A stretch of DNA of 64,000 nucleotides from CAZTDD01 sp964612675 (GTDB taxonomy: Bacteria > Hinthialibacterota > Hinthialibacteria > Hinthialibacterales > JAKPRU01). The notes beneath the pieces are model-generated. The model had not been told where the DNA came from, searched no databases, and saw nothing but the letters and a program-made list of their open reading frames with translations. The translations under genes and the position numbers were made by a program. The DNA lies in the NCBI GenBank assembly GCA_964612675.1, contig CAZTDD010000002.1:62001-126000 (forward strand). The letters are read 5' to 3'. This document shows, one piece after another, positions 17,709 through 27,766 of the stretch. Positions within the stretch are counted from its first letter, which is position 1. Each line of letters starts with the position of its first letter.

Positions 17709-20700
17709 TAGTGGACCTGGATTGTAATCGGTACCGACTGCCCTCGAATCAATGGAACGTACATACATTCCGCTTCAATTGATGGATAATGATACTCACC
17801 GGGCGTTATAGCGCGCACCACATAATAGAAATGATGTTCGCCCTGTTTTAATTCGTCGAACGCCAAAATGAGTCGATCGTCGCGAATATCCAAGTAGGAC
17901 GGATTATCGGCGCCGGAGAACGTCCCTTCCCGCAGGCTCATATTCGGGTCCAATCGAGGATTTTCGACTTCGAGACCGGCGGACAAGAGATCGACTACGA
18001 CGACGTTTCTCAAATCCTGTTCGGCCGAAAGCACAATGTCAATCACGTAATTCTCAGTTTGTTGGAAATCCGGTTGAGTGAGCTTCTCACCGTTTTCCAA
18101 GTAGGCTTGTCGATGAACCGAAATCCCTTTGCTCACTGGTTCTGTTTGAGGTTCTTTGGGAATTCCGCGCGTGACGATATTCAAGAATAATTCTGTCTCT
18201 CCAGTATTGACGACATGAAACGCACCGCCGGGACCGGTGTGCGCTTTGTGGTAAGACTCCGAACCGGAGATCTCATTTCGGTCGCTGGAAGATCCTCCTG
18301 AATACTCAATTACAGCTTTGGCATTTTCGATATTCTCAGTAATGCCCGCCAGGTATTCTCCCAGGGCACTGACCACAAAGGCCGATTCCTGGGTCGTTCC
18401 ATGTCGATTATTCTGGAGAAATACGGCGAGGCGATTCGCCTTTTCGGCGACCGATGACGGATCGGCATCCATCTGTAGAAGCGCCAGCAATTCCACGGCT
18501 GTATTTCGAATGTCGGAATTCAGCGTGCCGTCCGGTTCCGTGACTAGATACGGTTCCGCCGGTGTCTCGGAGAGATACAATTGAACGCGCTCGTTATCCT
18601 GGGTACTGCGTGCCAACGCCGCCGCGAGAAGGTATCGAGCGGATCGCGGTAGGACAACGTCATCGAAACGAGGAATCTGTCGAATTGCATCGGCATCGCC
18701 GCTCAAGGCGAGCGTGTAAATCGCATAGGCTCTTTGGTAGAGTGTCGATTTCGAGTCATCGCTCCAATCCATCGCGATGCTCCGTACGTATTGTTTCAAC
18801 GATTCATAATTCGTGTTCGGCACCGCGATTTGTCGATCGTTCTTGATCAGTGTAAGAAAATGAAATGCATAGACCGATCCATACGGATAGGGCGATCGTG
18901 CGCCGGGCCAAAAACCGAGTCCGCCGGAGTCGGTCTGCATGGCAAAAAGTAAATCGATTCCCGCGTCGATATAGCTTTTTACAGACTCGCCGCTTTCAAG
19001 AACATCTTCAATCAATAATTCATTCTGCCGCAGCAGGTAGAGCGGCATAAGCCGTGACGTAACTTGTTCGACGCAGCCGTATGGATACTGGATCAAATAG
19101 GATAACGCTTCTTTCAGCTGCAGTGCCGGATGGCCTCCTACAGTCAACTCGATTTCCGCTCTCTTATCATCGAGGAATTTCTCATTGCGGATTTCGATTG
19201 TTTCCCCCGGTTTGAGAGTCTGTATTTCGGCATGTGACTGGAATGCGGCCGGCGGTTCGACCGGCAGTGGGGCGGTTTCTGACAAGATATCCAATGGTTC
19301 GCCGTCTTTGCTTACGACAGTCACATCCCAGACGATTTGTCCCTGACCGGATTCATCGCCCGCGATTATGTTGACCATAACGCTGCGTTCCCCTTGGACG
19401 GGAATTTCCAGATTAGCGGTGCCAGTCGTAGGTTGAAGCGCACCCGTAACATCCCATTTGACCTTGGCCACGCATGGGATTTTCCCGTTGTTAAATAGGA
19501 CGGCTCTGCATTGCGATGAGTCGCCCGGCAAAAGGAATCGAGGCATATTGGTCCTGAGAATAAAATCGCGGCGTACAAGCATTTCATCCTCAAATGACCC
19601 GCACGCCTTTTTCGAGCAGCCGATAGCGACGAAACGCAGTGTTCCACTGAATTCCGGGATTTCGAGAGTGACTGTTGCGTTGCCGTCAGCGTCCGTTTTG
19701 ACCACACCCGACCACAAAGCGACCGGCTTGATCCAATTCTCAAGGTCGCTCTCCGCGCGTTTGGCAAGTTCGGCATCCATGCCGCCACCGGGTGCGGTTC
19801 GTTCGTAATCATAAACCACACGGTCGTAATAATGCGCTCGGCGGAAATCCGGTTTACGGGGGCGGCCGAAATACTCGTATGGTTGCGGAGTTTGATAATT
19901 TGTGATCGCATGAATTCCTTCATCCACCGCGGCCAGCGTCACCTCGGCTTCGACCGGCTCGCCGTGATTGTCACGTACCTGGATCGAGAATTCCTTTGTC
20001 GAAGAAGGACGAATTTCCTCGGGCAAATCGGGCATCGAAATATCGAGTTTGCGCTTCGGTTGCATAACCCCGAGACTTGTCATCGCAAAACTCGAAAAGG
20101 GATACATCTGCGCGTGCTCTTTCTGTACAGCGTGAATGACTGTTGCCTCAACCCACAGGTTCGGATAATCCGATTCCGAGATCGGGATTCGCACTGTCGC
20201 AGCCTGATCCTCTATTTCGACTGGTATCATTTTCTGTATGGACCCATTTTGAAGAACAATAATTCCACATCCGTCAAACGGCGATTCCACGCGTATCACC
20301 GCTTCATCACCAATCGTATATTGTTTTTTGTCCGCTGTAATTTTGATCAAACTGGGACGAGTTGCGTCGGTGAGCTGTGTTCTTCCATTGTACGAATAGA
20401 AGGTAAGCGTGCTGTATTGTGTTGTTTTGTCCGACTGGACTCGGACTCGATAGTATCCTGACTGTTCGATCTGGAATTCCGTTGTGCCTCGTCCTTCGTG
20501 AAGAGAGATACTTCGGGATTCGACCTCGTTGAACGATTCCGTCCAGCTCGGCTGGTTATTGTCGTAATACCTACGCACATAATAGTTCCATACCTGACGC
20601 TCCAGGGTAACCGTCGCACTGTCGATTGTTGCAGGGGTTTCGTCGGGCTGGATTGCCGCCACATTGACCGCGATACCCGATCGGTTTGTTTGCGGTTCGG

Positions 20701-23440
20701 CCGAAATACCTAGAAGAATATCGTCGGGCGAGAGAACGGCGGTGGCTCGATCCGATACGGAACGGCCACCCAGCTCGAACACCCGGCCGATCACGGTCGC
20801 GGTGAGGGGGAAAGTGACTTTTGAATTCGGTGGGTAAGTAAATTCAAACTCGGCTGTGCCCTCTTCATTTGTTCTCGATTCGCCGAGGGAAATGGTCTCC
20901 GAAGTATATTCCGAATCGTTTCCGAAATGATATGCTTTCCAGTTTTCAGGCTCAAATCCACCCCGTCTTAAGTAGACCGTCGCTTCAGCCTTCCGATTTG
21001 TCGCCGGGGGGCCGAAAAGATGTTTGGCCGTTACCTGAACTTTGGCCTTCTCTCCCGCGCGCCAGATATCCTCTTCGATGGTTACCTTTGTCTCAATTCG
21101 GTTGGGAACGAATTCTTCCAAACGGAAGAAATACCTGCCCACGGATCGATTCGAACCGGGAACCGACAGTTTGACATGGTATCGTCCGGTTGGGTATGCG
21201 GATTGCGTTTCAAGATCCAGTTTGCCGGATCCGAATTCAGAAAGGGTTACAGGTTGCGACAAAAGCTCTTTCCCGTTCGGTTTGTCAATCGTCAGAAGGA
21301 GGGGAACGTTGGGTAACGCGTCGCCGTAATTGGTTCGAACGATCCAGCGGAGATGGACTGTCTCCCCCGGCCGATAGAGATCGCGGTCGGCGTAAAGAAA
21401 GCCATCATACGCTTCCGCATCGTAACTCGGCATGCTTGGTTGAATCTCATCGGTTCCCTCATTTCTTTTGTCGAGTTCGAGAAAAGTAAAATCCTGACCG
21501 TGTTCGACCACCGCAACGGTTGGCCTGCCCCACTCCTCATTCATGTCGGTGATGTGTGCGATTCCATGAATATCCGTCCGAGCCTCGCCGAGAACCTGAT
21601 TCTTATTGGAATAGACAGTCACCACAGCATTTGACAGCGGTGTCAGAGAATACAGATCGTGGGCAAAGAGGATTAATTCTTCGTTACGCCAGTGTGCGAG
21701 AACGCCGATATCGGTGAAGAGGACAATTTTTGCGTCGCGTCTCCAGCGATGCCCTTCCGAGGTATCTTGGGCCTCCAGACAGAACACGCCCCGCCGGTTT
21801 CTCGGCATCAGCGTGTCAAACGCGATGGCTGTCTTCGTAAGTCCGGCGGTATTCCCCGACATTGTGATTTTCTTGGTGGCCAAGCGTTCGCAATAGGACT
21901 CGATGAACCCACGGCTGCCTTGGCCGTTTCGCATTCGATCCAACGAGACAGCGATGTTGGACGGAAACAGTCGATAAAGTGTGACCTCACACTCCGAGGT
22001 TCCTCTGCTGTAAAGCGGAAGCAAGATCCCGTGACGTTCGGGAAGGTAAAACTGATTCTCATAGCCGAAGCCGAGCCATGGCCGAAGGTTTTCCGGTTTT
22101 ACGTGGATGGAGACCGGCTTCTGCAGGCTCGATACCTCTGTGTACGGCAGGCCCGGTTTCAACGTGATCTGATAACTCTGATTTTCAATCCAATCTCCGT
22201 ATATCCTAAATGATCTATCCGACCAGGACACGTATCCAACGGAAGAACCGGGCAGTTCCGGTGTGACTTCGATGTACTTCAATAGTTCTTCAGCATTTAT
22301 CACATTCCGAATTGCGTGATTCAGGTTGACCTGTAATGGGGTTCCCTCTTTCCCTTCGTATGTCCAGTCTGTATACCTGACGGCAAAAGGCGACGCGGAA
22401 TGCTCGATAACGCCTGAAAACGTGCGAACCAGAGGGAATCCCTGCGCGCTCGTCAATCCTTCTGTAAGTGTGACGGCCACTTTTGTATCAGCAGGATCGG
22501 GAGCAGCGATGCGCAACGTGTGTTGGTCTTCGACGCCCGAGGAAGTAAGGGTGTATTTGAGGGCTTGATCGAGTTTCTTTTCCTGAACCGATAGATGATT
22601 ATCTACGTCTCGGGCATCGACTTTTTTAGAGAAATGTATTCTGATGACTTGAGAGTCAGTTGAATATTCTCCCCAGGATATACCTCTTACGATTAAGACC
22701 TGTTCTCTAGGGTATACGTTAGTGAAATCTCTTCTCGTCGAGAACGTACCCGTTTCATCCTTCAGTCCACTGCTGACGGTAATCCGTATTGGAAGGTCGG
22801 AAAGGTCCGTTAGGGTAAGCCTGTAGACATTCTCGCTTTCTCCCTGCTCCAGATCGAACGCGACATCCTTACCTTCCGGAGTTTTGACACTCAAATGGTT
22901 TCTGAGCGCGTCGAGCTCCGCCGCGTAGGTGAGTGAAATCCCCATTACCGCACGATCGTCGGATTCTTCAATTTCCCATATCCGCTTCACACGGAAGGGG
23001 GCCGTTGCCAGACGGAACTCGCGATGCTTCGGGTTCAACGGCTCCCCTGTCTTCGACCGTAGTTCCGGATTGACGATGACGCGATAAATCTGTTCCGGCG
23101 TTACGCTGCTCGGGATGAATGACAGAGCGTTGCCGGACATCGAAGTTCTTCCGTCAAGAGCTGGCTCGAATCGCACGGGTTCCTCCGGATGGTCTCCTTC
23201 GGCGGTTGGTTTTACAATTTCCTGGTCGAAAAACAGGATGAGTTGATCGTTGAACTCATGCTGGGCCAGCGGCACCTTGCCGACAATGTTCACGTGTTCG
23301 GTCGATCGAGTATTCAGAAAATCCTGAGAAAATGTCTTGGAGGGAATGCCGCTCACGGCTGTTCCGGTGATCACAAGCACGGAAAAGAGGTGAATTACAC
23401 TTCGGCCAGGTCGGAATTTACTGGAAGGATGGTTTAGCAT
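17708..23440 (-). CDS. Bacterial alpha-2-macroglobulin with intact thioester motif
   Basis: 1910 residues, larger than many bacterial homologues. The N-terminus has a long signal peptide without a lipobox cysteine, so it is probably periplasmic or loosely attached rather than a lipoprotein. MG-type beta domains run from about 50 to 1200. A segment rich in Pro and Tyr near residues 1180-1220 precedes the catalytic part. The thioester motif is GCVEQ (Cys1456, Gln1459), so it can trap proteases covalently. The following alpha-helical region (LLFAMQTDSGGLGFWPG) is the TED toroid, and the last 250 residues form the receptor-binding-like beta domain. GAGG is 7 bases before the ATG. It would protect the periplasm from foreign proteases while PBP1C repairs the wall. 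Confidence 0.95.
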   Translation of the reverse strand: MLNHPSSKFRPGRSVIHLFSVLVITGTAVSGIPSKTFSQDFLNTRSTEHVNIVGKVPLAQHEFNDQLILFFDQEIVKPTAEGDHPEEPVRFEPALDGRTSMSGNALSFIPSSVTPEQIYRVIVNPELRSKTGEPLNPKHREFRLATAPFRVKRIWEIEESDDRAVMGISLTYAAELDALRNHLSVKTPEGKDVAFDLEQGESENVYRLTLTDLSDLPIRITVSSGLKDETGTFSTRRDFTNVYPREQVLIVRGISWGEYSTDSQVIRIHFSKKVDARDVDNHLSVQEKKLDQALKYTLTSSGVEDQHTLRIAAPDPADTKVAVTLTEGLTSAQGFPLVRTFSGVIEHSASPFAVRYTDWTYEGKEGTPLQVNLNHAIRNVINAEELLKYIEVTPELPGSSVGYVSWSDRSFRIYGDWIENQSYQITLKPGLPYTEVSSLQKPVSIHVKPENLRPWLGFGYENQFYLPERHGILLPLYSRGTSECEVTLYRLFPSNIAVSLDRMRNGQGSRGFIESYCERLATKKITMSGNTAGLTKTAIAFDTLMPRNRRGVFCLEAQDTSEGHRWRRDAKIVLFTDIGVLAHWRNEELILFAHDLYSLTPLSNAVVTVYSNKNQVLGEARTDIHGIAHITDMNEEWGRPTVAVVEHGQDFTFLELDKRNEGTDEIQPSMPSYDAEAYDGFLYADRDLYRPGETVHLRWIVRTNYGDALPNVPLLLTIDKPNGKELLSQPVTLSEFGSGKLDLETQSAYPTGRYHVKLSVPGSNRSVGRYFFRLEEFVPNRIETKVTIEEDIWRAGEKAKVQVTAKHLFGPPATNRKAEATVYLRRGGFEPENWKAYHFGNDSEYTSETISLGESRTNEEGTAEFEFTYPPNSKVTFPLTATVIGRVFELGGRSVSDRATAVLSPDDILLGISAEPQTNRSGIAVNVAAIQPDETPATIDSATVTLERQVWNYYVRRYYDNNQPSWTESFNEVESRSISLHEGRGTTEFQIEQSGYYRVRVQSDKTTQYSTLTFYSYNGRTQLTDATRPSLIKITADKKQYTIGDEAVIRVESPFDGCGIIVLQNGSIQKMIPVEIEDQAATVRIPISESDYPNLWVEATVIHAVQKEHAQMYPFSSFAMTSLGVMQPKRKLDISMPDLPEEIRPSSTKEFSIQVRDNHGEPVEAEVTLAAVDEGIHAITNYQTPQPYEYFGRPRKPDFRRAHYYDRVVYDYERTAPGGGMDAELAKRAESDLENWIKPVALWSGVVKTDADGNATVTLEIPEFSGTLRFVAIGCSKKACGSFEDEMLVRRDFILRTNMPRFLLPGDSSQCRAVLFNNGKIPCVAKVKWDVTGALQPTTGTANLEIPVQGERSVMVNIIAGDESGQGQIVWDVTVVSKDGEPLDILSETAPLPVEPPAAFQSHAEIQTLKPGETIEIRNEKFLDDKRAEIELTVGGHPALQLKEALSYLIQYPYGCVEQVTSRLMPLYLLRQNELLIEDVLESGESVKSYIDAGIDLLFAMQTDSGGLGFWPGARSPYPYGSVYAFHFLTLIKNDRQIAVPNTNYESLKQYVRSIAMDWSDDSKSTLYQRAYAIYTLALSGDADAIRQIPRFDDVVLPRSARYLLAAALARSTQDNERVQLYLSETPAEPYLVTEPDGTLNSDIRNTAVELLALLQMDADPSSVAEKANRLAVFLQNNRHGTTQESAFVVSALGEYLAGITENIENAKAVIEYSGGSSSDRNEISGSESYHKAHTGPGGAFHVVNTGETELFLNIVTRGIPKEPQTEPVSKGISVHRQAYLENGEKLTQPDFQQTENYVIDIVLSAEQDLRNVVVVDLLSAGLEVENPRLDPNMSLREGTFSGADNPSYLDIRDDRLILAFDELKQGEHHFYYVVRAITPGEYHYPSIEAECMYVPLIRGQSVPITIQVH

Positions 23441-23742
23441 TGTATCGCCTCACGTTGTTTATTGGATGGAACGAACCGGCGACGGACACTGTAACACCGT
23501 ATCCGACGCATCTGACTTGATTTCGAACTTCAGATCCCACTTTCCTGTTCATTGTAAGAAGAAGAGCATTCCTGACAAAAGATTTGTCGCTGTTTTTCCT
23601 ATGTCAGCCGCAGTTCGGTGCACCGGTTCAAGAGTCTCCGGTCGGAGGATACAATCTAGTGTCAAACGGTCGGCGAGCTGGTATGACAACTGCGCTCTTG
23701 CCACAAAGCCGCCCAACTTACCGGTGAATAGGAGATTCTGTC
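23441..23742. other. Divergent promoter region
   Basis: About 300 bases between the macroglobulin and the enolase-superfamily gene, transcribed away from each other. An AGGAG ribosome site precedes the right-hand gene. I saw no clear promoter boxes, repeats or small genes in it. Confidence 0.35.
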
Positions 23743-24939
23743 ATGCAACGGTTAACTCGTCGTTGTTTTGTCCACCGAATGGGTCTCGTCTCTGCTTGTG
23801 CCGCATTTTGTCCCTCTATCGCTATCATGAAGGCGCTGGCGAAGGAGCACAAAATCAAGATAACCGCCGTGGAGCCTTACCTGCTCAAAGGTTGGAAGTG
23901 CTTCGTCCTTGTCCGAACGTCGGCGGAGGGGGTGACCGGAATCGGTGAGGTTAGCCCTATGAATAGCGGAACGGCGGCTCATTTGATTGCGAATTCTTTC
24001 CAGCCTCTCTTGATCGGAATGAACCCACTGGATATCGATCGTTGCTGGGAGAAGGTCTTCTACCGCACATATAAGCAGGGAGTGATGGGCCTGCAGACCG
24101 AAGCGCTGGCAGGAATCGACATTGCCTTGTGGGATATTCTCGGCAAGGTTGCTGGACTACCGGTCAGCCAGTTGTTGGGCGGTCGAAGACGGGATTCGGT
24201 TCGAATGTACTCCAGTATCGGAGGCGGTTCCCGCTCGACCATCGACGAGATGGTACAACGCGCGGAAGAGGCGGTTCGTGACGGTTTCACAGCGGTGAAA
24301 ATCCGTATGGATTACGGTCCGGTTCCTCCGGATGTCGATCCCAAAAGAGATTACCGACTTCTTGAGGCGGTACGGAATGCGATCGGCCCGGATATCGAGT
24401 TGGGATTTGATGTAAATAACGGCTATTCCGCGGCAACCGCAATTCAGATGGGGCATGCCATCGAGTCGCTCGGAGTGAACCATTACGAGGAACCGGTCGC
24501 CCAGACAGATTACGCAGGGTATCGCCAACTCGTCGAGGCTGTGAACATTCCTGTGGCCGCCGGCGAGCACGAATATACCCGTTGGCAGTTCAGGGATCTG
24601 ATAGAGCAAGCGAACCCGGATATTCTTCAGCCGGACGTTGTCAAATGCGCCGGGATCAGCGAAGCGGTCAGAATCGCAACCCTCGCATCCACGCATCATA
24701 AACAGCTTGTTCCTCACCAAACGCAGCCGACGATCGGCGAGGCGGCGAATCTGCACTTCATTTCGGTCTTTGTGAAAGGAGACCGGGCTCAGGAACTGAG
24801 CCATAACGGAATGAAGAGCGAACTGCACAATCTGTTCAAGAATCCTCTGGAATTCACGGACGGACGGATGTCGGTCCCCACGGGTCCCGGTTTAGGGCTC
24901 GATTTGGATGAGAAAAAACTGAAGGAGATGACTGTTTAG
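23743..24939 (+). CDS. Enolase-superfamily enzyme (mandelate racemase/muconate-lactonizing type) with Tat-like leader
   Basis: 398 residues. The N-terminus LTRRCFVHRMGLVSACAAF is a twin-arginine-like leader, so export is likely. The capping domain (35-150) is followed by the barrel with AVKIRM (the general-base lysine as KxR), metal ligands in FDVNNGY, YEEPV and AAGEHEYT, and a histidine in VPHQTQPTIG on the other face. This layout fits sugar-acid dehydratases or racemases such as galactonate/gluconate dehydratase relatives. AGGAG lies 8 bases before the ATG. It overlaps the end of the convergent metzincin-like gene by 4 bases. The exact reaction cannot be read from sequence. Confidence 0.9.
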   Translation: MQRLTRRCFVHRMGLVSACAAFCPSIAIMKALAKEHKIKITAVEPYLLKGWKCFVLVRTSAEGVTGIGEVSPMNSGTAAHLIANSFQPLLIGMNPLDIDRCWEKVFYRTYKQGVMGLQTEALAGIDIALWDILGKVAGLPVSQLLGGRRRDSVRMYSSIGGGSRSTIDEMVQRAEEAVRDGFTAVKIRMDYGPVPPDVDPKRDYRLLEAVRNAIGPDIELGFDVNNGYSAATAIQMGHAIESLGVNHYEEPVAQTDYAGYRQLVEAVNIPVAAGEHEYTRWQFRDLIEQANPDILQPDVVKCAGISEAVRIATLASTHHKQLVPHQTQPTIGEAANLHFISVFVKGDRAQELSHNGMKSELHNLFKNPLEFTDGRMSVPTGPGLGLDLDEKKLKEMTV

Positions 24940-26114
24940 TTTCGTATGTTTAAATAGCCCCAGATCTCTTCCGAGACACCGGATTCGGTCTGTATGTGGA
25001 CCCGATAGCCGGCGCTTGCCCCAGTTGGCATGGGTGGGATGTCCCAGGTTGCCCTGATTTCGCCTCCCTTCTGAACATAGCTCGGTTCGCCCAGATCGTG
25101 GAATGAATCCCGAAGGCTTAATTGATAATCGGCCGCAAGCGAAACCGGAGCAGACCGCTCTGAGAACGTTGCCGTGATTGTGATGGTCTGTGTAGCAGAC
25201 GGATTCGTTGGGCGGTGACTTATCTGAAATGTGCTGAAGAGGTCCGAGCGATCCACTTCCGATCGTTGCCAGCCGAGTGCCTCCTTCTGGTCGTCATCGA
25301 TCCATGTGTTGTTGATGGAGTCCACGTATTGCGCGAGACCCATGACGGAGTTATTGATCGGTTCCGGGTGCGGCAGGCCGATGGCATGCCCGATCCCCTC
25401 ATGGTAGACGACACAGGCTGTCCCCTCGATCGGGACCCGCCACCCGTCTGCAGTTACCAGTCCAAGTCCGATATGTTTCTCCGGCCAGAACACCGACCGG
25501 GCTCCGCCGCAACGGGTTCCCGGGCGATCCTCTCCCGTTTCTTTTACGTATCCGCTGCATTCGCTGTGTGGAGGAGGGAATATACATGTTTTGCCGTCGC
25601 ATGTACGTGTCCAGTCGTCATACCCGGGTGAGAAATTAACATCGGAAAGCACCAGAAGGATGGGGAACCCTTCCCCTGTGAATTCGATATCACCGGAGTG
25701 CCATACCTCGTTGATGACGTGCCAATAAAACCGATTGACGTCATCCTGAGGAAATCCGCACCGAGTCGCCGATGCGACGAACGGTGACGGATGAATCGTG
25801 TAAGTGAATTCGGATTGACCGCAGAATTCGCGCTCGTGGAATTTCTTTGCCCGCTCTAAATGATACGTTAATCGTTCATGCCAGTCCGGGAGAGGTTCTC
25901 TATCGCGGGCAACGTAATAGACAGCTTGGATGTCCAATTGATCTATGCTGTCCGTGGCCCCGTATACATGCATCCCTGCGGACGATGTGCAAACCGGTCC
26001 ATCGCCATTCCCGGGATCGGCATATACGTGTCCGGCGGAAATCGGAAAGAGCATTCCGATGAATAGAATGATATTTCGGCATATTCGTATCATGTTCTTG
26101 AAATTTCTATCCAT
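24936..26114 (-). CDS. Secreted metzincin-like protein with altered zinc motif
   Basis: 392 residues with an N-terminal membrane/signal segment (IILFIGMLFPISAGHVYA). The central motif reads HEGIGHAIGLPH at 238-249. This is the metzincin pattern HExxHxxGxxH but with one extra residue between the first two histidines (His238, Glu239, His243, His249). NNSVMG about ten residues on fits a Met-turn. At least eight cysteines follow the signal, suggesting disulfides outside the cytoplasm. The C-terminal 110 residues look like an immunoglobulin-type beta domain. The gene begins 8 bases inside the end of the MFS gene, so the two are probably co-transcribed. No good ribosome site was found. It may be a protease or a non-catalytic relative. 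Confidence 0.75.
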   Translation of the reverse strand: MDRNFKNMIRICRNIILFIGMLFPISAGHVYADPGNGDGPVCTSSAGMHVYGATDSIDQLDIQAVYYVARDREPLPDWHERLTYHLERAKKFHEREFCGQSEFTYTIHPSPFVASATRCGFPQDDVNRFYWHVINEVWHSGDIEFTGEGFPILLVLSDVNFSPGYDDWTRTCDGKTCIFPPPHSECSGYVKETGEDRPGTRCGGARSVFWPEKHIGLGLVTADGWRVPIEGTACVVYHEGIGHAIGLPHPEPINNSVMGLAQYVDSINNTWIDDDQKEALGWQRSEVDRSDLFSTFQISHRPTNPSATQTITITATFSERSAPVSLAADYQLSLRDSFHDLGEPSYVQKGGEIRATWDIPPMPTGASAGYRVHIQTESGVSEEIWGYLNIRN

Positions 26115-27468
26115 TCGATTGTTTCGCAGGCGGTGCCTCGGCCTTTACTGCCAAGATTGTCAGGACTACGCACACCAAACCGCAAAGTAACGAGCTGATT
26201 TGATATGAACCGGTTCTCGCCAACGAAAACGCAAACAAGGACGGCCCCACCGCGCTGAAAAACACCGTGCAGGACATATTAAAACCGGCGGTCGCTCCCA
26301 GATGCGCCCGTCCGTAGAACTTCGGCCATGTCACAGCCATCAAGATTCCGAACAAACCTTCGGACAATCCCTTTGTTACGATCAAGACCCATACCCAGAA
26401 TCCGGCCCAGAGAAAAGCGATTGAAATCGTTTCGATAGTCAAGGAAATGAGAAGCAAAATCAAAAGATACTTCAATCGTATAAAATCGCTGAGTCTGCCC
26501 GCGATCAAGTTGATTATCACGGCGATAACGCTGGACGGAATAAATATCGAAACCGCTTGGACACGATCCATGTCCGCTACCGAGAAAATGGACACGATAT
26601 GGAATGTGACCGCTGTCGAATACAACGCCAACATGCCGAGACTCAAATTGAATACCCAGAATGAATAGGTCCGCATGGCTTCCCGCAGCGTGTACCCACT
26701 CTCTGCGGCGTTGCTCGACGATCCCAATCGTTCCACCGGTACGCCGTCCGGACGCAATCCGCAATCCTCCGGGTTGTCTCGATAGAAGACAAGCGCCGCA
26801 ACCGTGAAGCCGATTCCAATAACACCGGCACACCAGAGCCACGCACCGCGCCACGTGAAGGATTGAACCAAATACTCCAGGAATCGGGGTGCGCACGAAA
26901 AGGCGAAACCGATAAAGACCCCGCTGATCCCCACGGCCAGGCCTCGCTTGCGGTCAAACCATTTGACGATCATATTCCGGGAGACCATCGACAGCATCCC
27001 CTGACCGAAAAAACGGAGCATGAAGAATCCGAGGAGTACTGTGATGAAGATTATCTGGACTCTGTACGCCTCCAACGAGAAGGTGTCTATCAGCCAAGCG
27101 GCAACCGTATCAATCCGACTCAGGGCAAGGAGTGTTATGCCCAGCAGAACCGCTACGACTGTGCAGCTGGTGCGTGCCCCGTACCGGTCATACACTGCGC
27201 CGCCCTTGATCAACAAAAGGGCGGCGCCGATCGTCCCGAACATATAGGCAAGACTCAGCTTGAATCGCGAGATCTCCAGTATATCGATTAACGGGTCTGT
27301 GAAGACCGATACCCCCATTGTTTGCCCCGGTGCGCTCATGATCATGCCGAGGGTGCCCCAGCCGAGTATCATCCAGCCGTAGAAGAACGGCCATTTTGCC
27401 GGTGAGAACGGTATGTTTTGAGAGCGGTTTGACACGTGGTGAGTGGTTCCTTCTTTCCAGTAAGGCAA
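26107..27468 (-). CDS. Major facilitator superfamily transporter
   Basis: 453 residues with about 12 predicted membrane helices. The loop between helices 2 and 3 has GGAVYDRYGAR, the MFS DRxGxR-type signature, and a related AGRLSDFIRLKY follows mid-protein. The opening PFFYGWMILGWGTLGMIMSAPGQTMGVSVF resembles the oxalate/formate and monocarboxylate antiporter branch. The furthest start is a TTG at 27468 without a ribosome site; a GTG at 27435 is an alternative. The transported compound is probably a carboxylate or small metabolite, but this is inference. It is followed directly by the metzincin-like gene. Confidence 0.88.
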   Translation of the reverse strand: MPYWKEGTTHHVSNRSQNIPFSPAKWPFFYGWMILGWGTLGMIMSAPGQTMGVSVFTDPLIDILEISRFKLSLAYMFGTIGAALLLIKGGAVYDRYGARTSCTVVAVLLGITLLALSRIDTVAAWLIDTFSLEAYRVQIIFITVLLGFFMLRFFGQGMLSMVSRNMIVKWFDRKRGLAVGISGVFIGFAFSCAPRFLEYLVQSFTWRGAWLWCAGVIGIGFTVAALVFYRDNPEDCGLRPDGVPVERLGSSSNAAESGYTLREAMRTYSFWVFNLSLGMLALYSTAVTFHIVSIFSVADMDRVQAVSIFIPSSVIAVIINLIAGRLSDFIRLKYLLILLLISLTIETISIAFLWAGFWVWVLIVTKGLSEGLFGILMAVTWPKFYGRAHLGATAGFNMSCTVFFSAVGPSLFAFSLARTGSYQISSLLCGLVCVVLTILAVKAEAPPAKQSNG

Positions 27469-27719
27469 ACAAGCATTTGTATCAGAACTTCAAATCTGTT
27501 GTAGGTTCGGCCGTTTTCCGGCTCAAGACCATCGGCTCGCCAAGTCAGGATATTGTGCCTGCAGAAGAGGTCCCTTTTCGACATCTGCCTTTTTGTGCAG
27601 CGTCGGAGTCTGCGTAAGTTCTGTAATTAATGCTGGTTATAAACCTTGTGAAAGAAAACGATCAAGTACTTGACATGCTTGAAGGGACATATTAACGTTC
27701 TGTTACATTTGTGTTTTCT

Positions 27720-27739
27720 CGTGAGCTGGAAATCTCACG
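27720..27739. promoter_or_regulatory. Inverted repeat upstream of the LamG protein gene
   Basis: CGTGAG and CTCACG form a 6-bp perfect inverted repeat around an 8-base spacer, 27 bases before the start at 27767. A TTGACA hexamer lies 44 bases further up (27670-27675), but no good -10 box follows it. The repeat could be an operator or a 5'-leader hairpin. Confidence 0.4.
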
Positions 27740-27766
27740 GAATCATTTCAGAAAGGATAGAGAGAG

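Noticed and set aside
27670..27698. Promoter with TTGACA at 27670
   Set aside because: The best -10 at proper spacing (TAACGT) matches only three of six positions, so it is not listed as a promoter.
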